From Bifidobacterium breve (GTDB lineage Bacteria; Actinomycetota; Acidimicrobiia; Acidimicrobiales; Ilumatobacteraceae): 9,469 nt of DNA. Of the stretch, positions 6,761 to 9,469 are shown one piece after another (within the stretch, counting starts at the first letter, position 1; each line of letters begins with the position of its first letter). The DNA is taken from contig CALPPJ020000032.1 of assembly GCA_943325425.2 (NCBI GenBank), positions 1-9,469 on the forward strand. Reading direction: 5' to 3'. Both the position numbers and the translations under genes were made by a program. The notes beneath the pieces were generated by a model. That model worked only from the letters and a program-made list of their open reading frames with translations. It made no database searches and was not told where the DNA came from.

Positions 6761-7396
6761 ATGTTTAGTGCTTTGCGTTGTTCACAATGTCGCCAGATAT
6801 TCCGCCCGCGGGCAGCCGACGGCAAGTTTGAATCTCCATCAGGTCGCGTCTGCGAATCATGTGAGTCAAAAGCGGGAGCCACCTCACGAACGATTAAGGC
6901 GACTGATCAGTTGCTTGGCAACACCCAAGAATTAATCCACGGATTGAAGTACCGCAATCGGCGGGGTGTTGTGGCCGAACTTGCCGACCAGCTGGTGCAG
7001 TCAATTATTGATGATCCCGAGTCTCCCAAGTACGAGATTGTGACCTGGGCGCCAACATCAAGTGTGCGCCAACGCCAGCGCGGATACGACCAATCCGAGT
7101 TGTTAGCACGAGCTGTCGCGACACGTCTGGGCATTAAATGTAGGCGCTTGCTATATCGCGATCGCAGCGCACCTCAGACCGGTCGCAATCGTGAACAACG
7201 GTTACATGGCCCAATCTTCAGGGCCCGTCCGATGCGGCGGCCTCATCGAGTTCTCGTGATCGATGATGTGGTCACGACTGGAAGCACTTTACGGGCCGCC
7301 GCTCATGCGCTTGACTTGGCTGGGGCTGAAGAGGTGTGCCTGTTGGCGGTGGCTGCCACGCCGCGTGAGCGTGCTACAAATTCGCGAGTTGCCTGA
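6761..7396 (+). CDS. ComF-family phosphoribosyltransferase-like protein
   Basis: The 211-residue product has the ComF architecture. An N-terminal zinc-finger-like pair CSQC (Cys7, Cys10) and CESC (Cys31, Cys34) is followed by the family motif with HGLKYRNRRGV (60-70), then WAP...RQRQRGYDQSELLARAVA (96-120), then QTGRNREQR (139-147). The phosphoribosyltransferase PRPP loop VLVIDDVVTTGSTL is at 164-177. ComF proteins work in the cytoplasm with DNA-uptake helicases in naturally competent bacteria. In actinobacteria the gene is usually found near secA without other competence genes, and its role there is unsettled. The ATG at 6761 gives the expected N terminus, but there is no good Shine-Dalgarno site. 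The last 23 bases overlap the end of the opposing HAD gene. Confidence 0.9.
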   Translation: MFSALRCSQCRQIFRPRAADGKFESPSGRVCESCESKAGATSRTIKATDQLLGNTQELIHGLKYRNRRGVVAELADQLVQSIIDDPESPKYEIVTWAPTSSVRQRQRGYDQSELLARAVATRLGIKCRRLLYRDRSAPQTGRNREQRLHGPIFRARPMRRPHRVLVIDDVVTTGSTLRAAAHALDLAGAEEVCLLAVAATPRERATNSRVA

Positions 7397-8087
7397 CGCG
7401 TTGCACCGCATCGGTCGGATCAATGTCCACCCAAATACCATGCATTCCTACGGCGGTCGCGGCATTGACATTGCTTTGGGCATCGTCAAGAAATGCCGTT
7501 CGATGAGCCTCAACTCCAAGCCGACTTAGCGAGAGTTTGTAGATGGCGTGGTTTGGTTTGCGCATACCGACTTCGTGGCTGTCAACAACATCATCAAAAA
7601 TGTTGGCGAAATCGAGCATCGGCCACCAGGCTTGACGCAATTCGCGGACATTGTTGGTTAAGACCCCTAAGCGAAATCCGCAAGATTTGAGTTCGTGAAC
7701 GAGGTCGACGACCAAATGAGTGGGTTCAAACGCAAAGCCGACGATCGATGGATTCTTTGAATCTGCGGTCTTTGCAGCAGGCGTCTCTAATGAGCCCGCG
7801 GTCGGTTGTAGGCCGGCTTCAAGAACCAGCGGTCCAAGTTGCTCCCGGTACTCGACCATGCTGATCTCGCCACGTTCTAGGCGATGCCATGGATGGTCGG
7901 TATCTTGGCCATAATCGCCCATCATCACTTTCATCACCTTGTCAACAGGGTCGTTGGGGAAACGTTTAGCCACGTCGGATGGGCGTCCATTGCTGGCTAA
8001 AACCCCACCAAAATCGAAGATGACTGCGTCGATATGCCGAGATGGCGATGGGGTCTGTTGTGACGAGGAAGGCGCTGAGTCGGACAC
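7374..8087 (-). CDS. HAD-superfamily hydrolase
   Basis: This 237-residue cytoplasmic protein carries the haloacid-dehalogenase motifs in order: motif I IFDFGGVL (nucleophile Asp25), motif II VLTNN (Thr144), motif III with Lys177 in RKPNHAIY, and motif IV FLDDAQSNVNAA (Asp201/Asp202). The second Asp of the usual DxD is Gly27, as in YihX/epoxide-hydrolase-N-like members, so either phosphatase or other HAD chemistry is possible and the substrate is unknown. The first 17 residues are Ser/Pro/Gln-rich and precede the fold. Residues about 91-113 form an Ala/Thr/Lys-rich loop in the cap region. The start is GTG at 8087, with GAGGGG 12 bases upstream (complement of 8100-8105). It overlaps the ComF-like gene by 23 bases at the 3' end and diverges from secA. 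Confidence 0.88.
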   Translation of the reverse strand: MSDSAPSSSQQTPSPSRHIDAVIFDFGGVLASNGRPSDVAKRFPNDPVDKVMKVMMGDYGQDTDHPWHRLERGEISMVEYREQLGPLVLEAGLQPTAGSLETPAAKTADSKNPSIVGFAFEPTHLVVDLVHELKSCGFRLGVLTNNVRELRQAWWPMLDFANIFDDVVDSHEVGMRKPNHAIYKLSLSRLGVEAHRTAFLDDAQSNVNAATAVGMHGIWVDIDPTDAVQRVRQLANL

Positions 8088-8190
8088 AAGTCAATTCTGC
8101 CCCTCGTCCTGCATTCTTACATCATTGTTGCATGTGAACTTTGGGTGACCCCTGAGGCCGGCAGATACCGCCTGTAGGCTCTATCTCTGC
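8088..8190. promoter_or_regulatory. Divergent gap between the HAD gene and secA
   Basis: The 103-base gap must hold promoters for both directions. On the plus strand TAGGCT (8175-8180, TAnnnT type) lies 10 bases before the secA ATG with no clear -35, and no Shine-Dalgarno site is visible before that ATG. A leaderless or nearly leaderless secA mRNA is possible but not shown. Confidence 0.3.
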
Positions 8191-9469
8191 ATGGGAATCC
8201 TCGATCGCATCCTGCGGGCCGGTGAAGGCAAGAAATTGAAGGCCCTCGAGGGTCTCGTTCCTGACATCAACGCCCTTGAGTCATCTATTCAGTCTTTGTC
8301 CGACGACGCACTGCGTGGCAAGACCGTTGAGTTCCGTACCCGTCTTGAGCGGGGTGAATCGCTCGACGACCTACTGGTTGAAGCATTTGCCGTCGTGCGT
8401 GAAGGCGCTCATCGAGTGATCGGACAACGGCACTACGACGTTCAGTTAATGGGTGGCGCAGCCTTGCACTTTGGTTGGGTTGCTGAAATGAAAACGGGTG
8501 AAGGCAAGACCTTGGTCTCAACCTTGCCGGCCTATCTCAACGGTCTGTCCGGTAACGGTGTGCACCTGATCACGGTCAACGACTACTTGGCTCGTCGTGA
8601 CTCCGAATGGATGGGTCGCGTTCACCGTTGGCTTGGTTTGAGTGTCGGACTCGTGGTTCCAGGTTCTCGCGAACGTCCCGAACAAAAGCGGGCTGACTAT
8701 GCGGCTGACATCACATACGGAACCAATAACGAATTTGGTTTTGATTACTTGCGCGACAACATGGCAGCAACAAAGCTCAATAAGGTCCAACGTGGACATG
8801 CCTTTGCCATCGTTGACGAAGTCGACTCAATTTTGATCGATGAAGCGCGTACGCCGCTGATCATTTCTGGACGAGTAGCCGATGCAGCCAATCTGTATTA
8901 CCGATTTGCTTCAATCGTGCGTGCTCTCAAGCGCGATGTTGATTACGAAGTAGAAGAAGACAAGCGCATTGTCATGCCGACCGAGGCTGGTATTGAACGA
9001 GTCGAAGCCGAGTTGGGTCTCGAAAACTTGTACGACGAAGTGCAGCGAAATCTTGTCCATCAATTGCAGGTGGCTCTCAAGGCCAAAGAGTTGTACCGCC
9101 GCGACAAGGACTACATCATTCAAGGTGGCGAAGTAAAAATCGTCGACGAATTTACAGGTCGTATTCTGGAAGGTCGTCGCTGGAGTGAAGGTATCCACCA
9201 AGCGGTTGAAGCCAAAGAGGGCGTCAAGATCAAAGAAGAGAACCAGACGCTTGCGACGATCACATTGCAGAACTATTTCCGCATGTACGACAAACTCGCG
9301 GGCATGACCGGAACGGCCCAAACTGAAGCTGCCGAACTGATGAATACCTACGATCTGCAAGTTGTGCCAATCCCGACGAACCGCGCCGTGGCACGTATTG
9401 ATTCGGCCGATCAGATCTTTAAAACCGAAGATGCCAAGTTCAACGCAGTCGTCACTGACATCATCGAAC
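8191..9469 (+). CDS. secA: Preprotein translocase ATPase SecA (N-terminal half, cut by window)
   Basis: The frame is open from the ATG at 8191 to the right edge, giving 426 residues of a protein usually 800-950 long. SecA is the peripheral ATPase that pushes unfolded preproteins through SecYEG. Visible landmarks are the N terminus LRAGEGKKLKALEGLV, the helicase Q-motif-like region RHYDVQLMGG (80-89), Walker A MKTGEGKT (100-107), TVNDYLARRD (128-137), TYGTNNEFGFDYLRDNM (175-191), and the DEAD box within VDEVDSILIDEAR (208-220). The preprotein cross-linking region follows (about 225-365), with DYIIQGGEVKIVDEFTGR and GRRWSEGIHQAVEAKE. MTGTAQTEAAE (372-382) then leads into the second nucleotide-binding fold. 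In this window it stands alone after the HAD gene. The hpf gene that often precedes actinobacterial secA is absent from this position. Confidence 0.97.
   Translation, partial: MGILDRILRAGEGKKLKALEGLVPDINALESSIQSLSDDALRGKTVEFRTRLERGESLDDLLVEAFAVVREGAHRVIGQRHYDVQLMGGAALHFGWVAEMKTGEGKTLVSTLPAYLNGLSGNGVHLITVNDYLARRDSEWMGRVHRWLGLSVGLVVPGSRERPEQKRADYAADITYGTNNEFGFDYLRDNMAATKLNKVQRGHAFAIVDEVDSILIDEARTPLIISGRVADAANLYYRFASIVRALKRDVDYEVEEDKRIVMPTEAGIERVEAELGLENLYDEVQRNLVHQLQVALKAKELYRRDKDYIIQGGEVKIVDEFTGRILEGRRWSEGIHQAVEAKEGVKIKEENQTLATITLQNYFRMYDKLAGMTGTAQTEAAELMNTYDLQVVPIPTNRAVARIDSADQIFKTEDAKFNAVVTDIIE

Noticed and set aside
8285..9360. Antisense open frames opposite secA
   Set aside because: The plus strand encodes unmistakable SecA motifs throughout; the antisense translations are low-complexity and unlike any family.

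Overview
The window is a 9.5 kb chromosomal segment of moderate GC with conventional housekeeping content. It looks like an actinobacterium. The order phosphomannomutase, Trm112-like protein, S-adenosylhomocysteine hydrolase, ComF-like phosphoribosyltransferase, secA matches a gene order I recall from actinobacteria: in Mycobacterium the manB, sahH, mtrAB-lpqB, comF-like, hpf, secA1 stretch. The moderate GC and the style of the first membrane protein suggest an aquatic Acidimicrobiia or Ilumatobacter-like lineage rather than a high-GC soil genus, but that placement is inference. There are no insertion sequences, phage genes, tRNAs, rRNAs or CRISPR arrays.

Layout. Positions 1-1994 (+) hold the 3' part of a large multi-pass membrane protein with a roughly 350-residue extracytoplasmic region. 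It is followed by a phosphomannomutase/phosphoglucomutase (2056-3420, +) and a small Trm112-like protein (3435-3668, +). A 199-base structured leader (3669-3867) precedes ahcY (3868-5319, +). A YczE-type membrane protein (5319-5939, +) overlaps the ahcY stop as TAATG, and an intrinsic terminator lies inside its first 20 codons. An IclR-type regulator (5936-6631, -) meets it tail to tail. After a 129-base AT-rich divergent intergenic region comes a ComF-like phosphoribosyltransferase (6761-7396, +). A HAD-family hydrolase (7374-8087, -) overlaps its 3' end. A 103-base divergent gap leads to secA (8191 to the right edge, +), of which the first 426 codons are visible.

How the genes fit together. 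The left third looks like cell-envelope glycan supply: the mutase makes mannose-1-phosphate (or glucose-1-phosphate) for nucleotide-sugar synthesis, and the membrane protein is plausibly a polyprenyl-sugar-dependent enzyme or a surface-glycan assembly protein. AhcY clears S-adenosylhomocysteine formed by methyltransferases. Trm112-family proteins are methyltransferase partners elsewhere, so its place just upstream of ahcY may be meaningful. SecA drives protein export. The YczE, IclR and HAD genes look like lineage-specific replacements in the slots where mtrAB-lpqB and hpf sit in mycobacteria.

I see no new multi-gene defence or mobile system. The most unusual signals are regulatory: an intrinsic terminator embedded in translated codons at the ahcY/yczE junction, and a 20-base-pair imperfect hairpin in the ahcY leader that matches no riboswitch class I can recognise.
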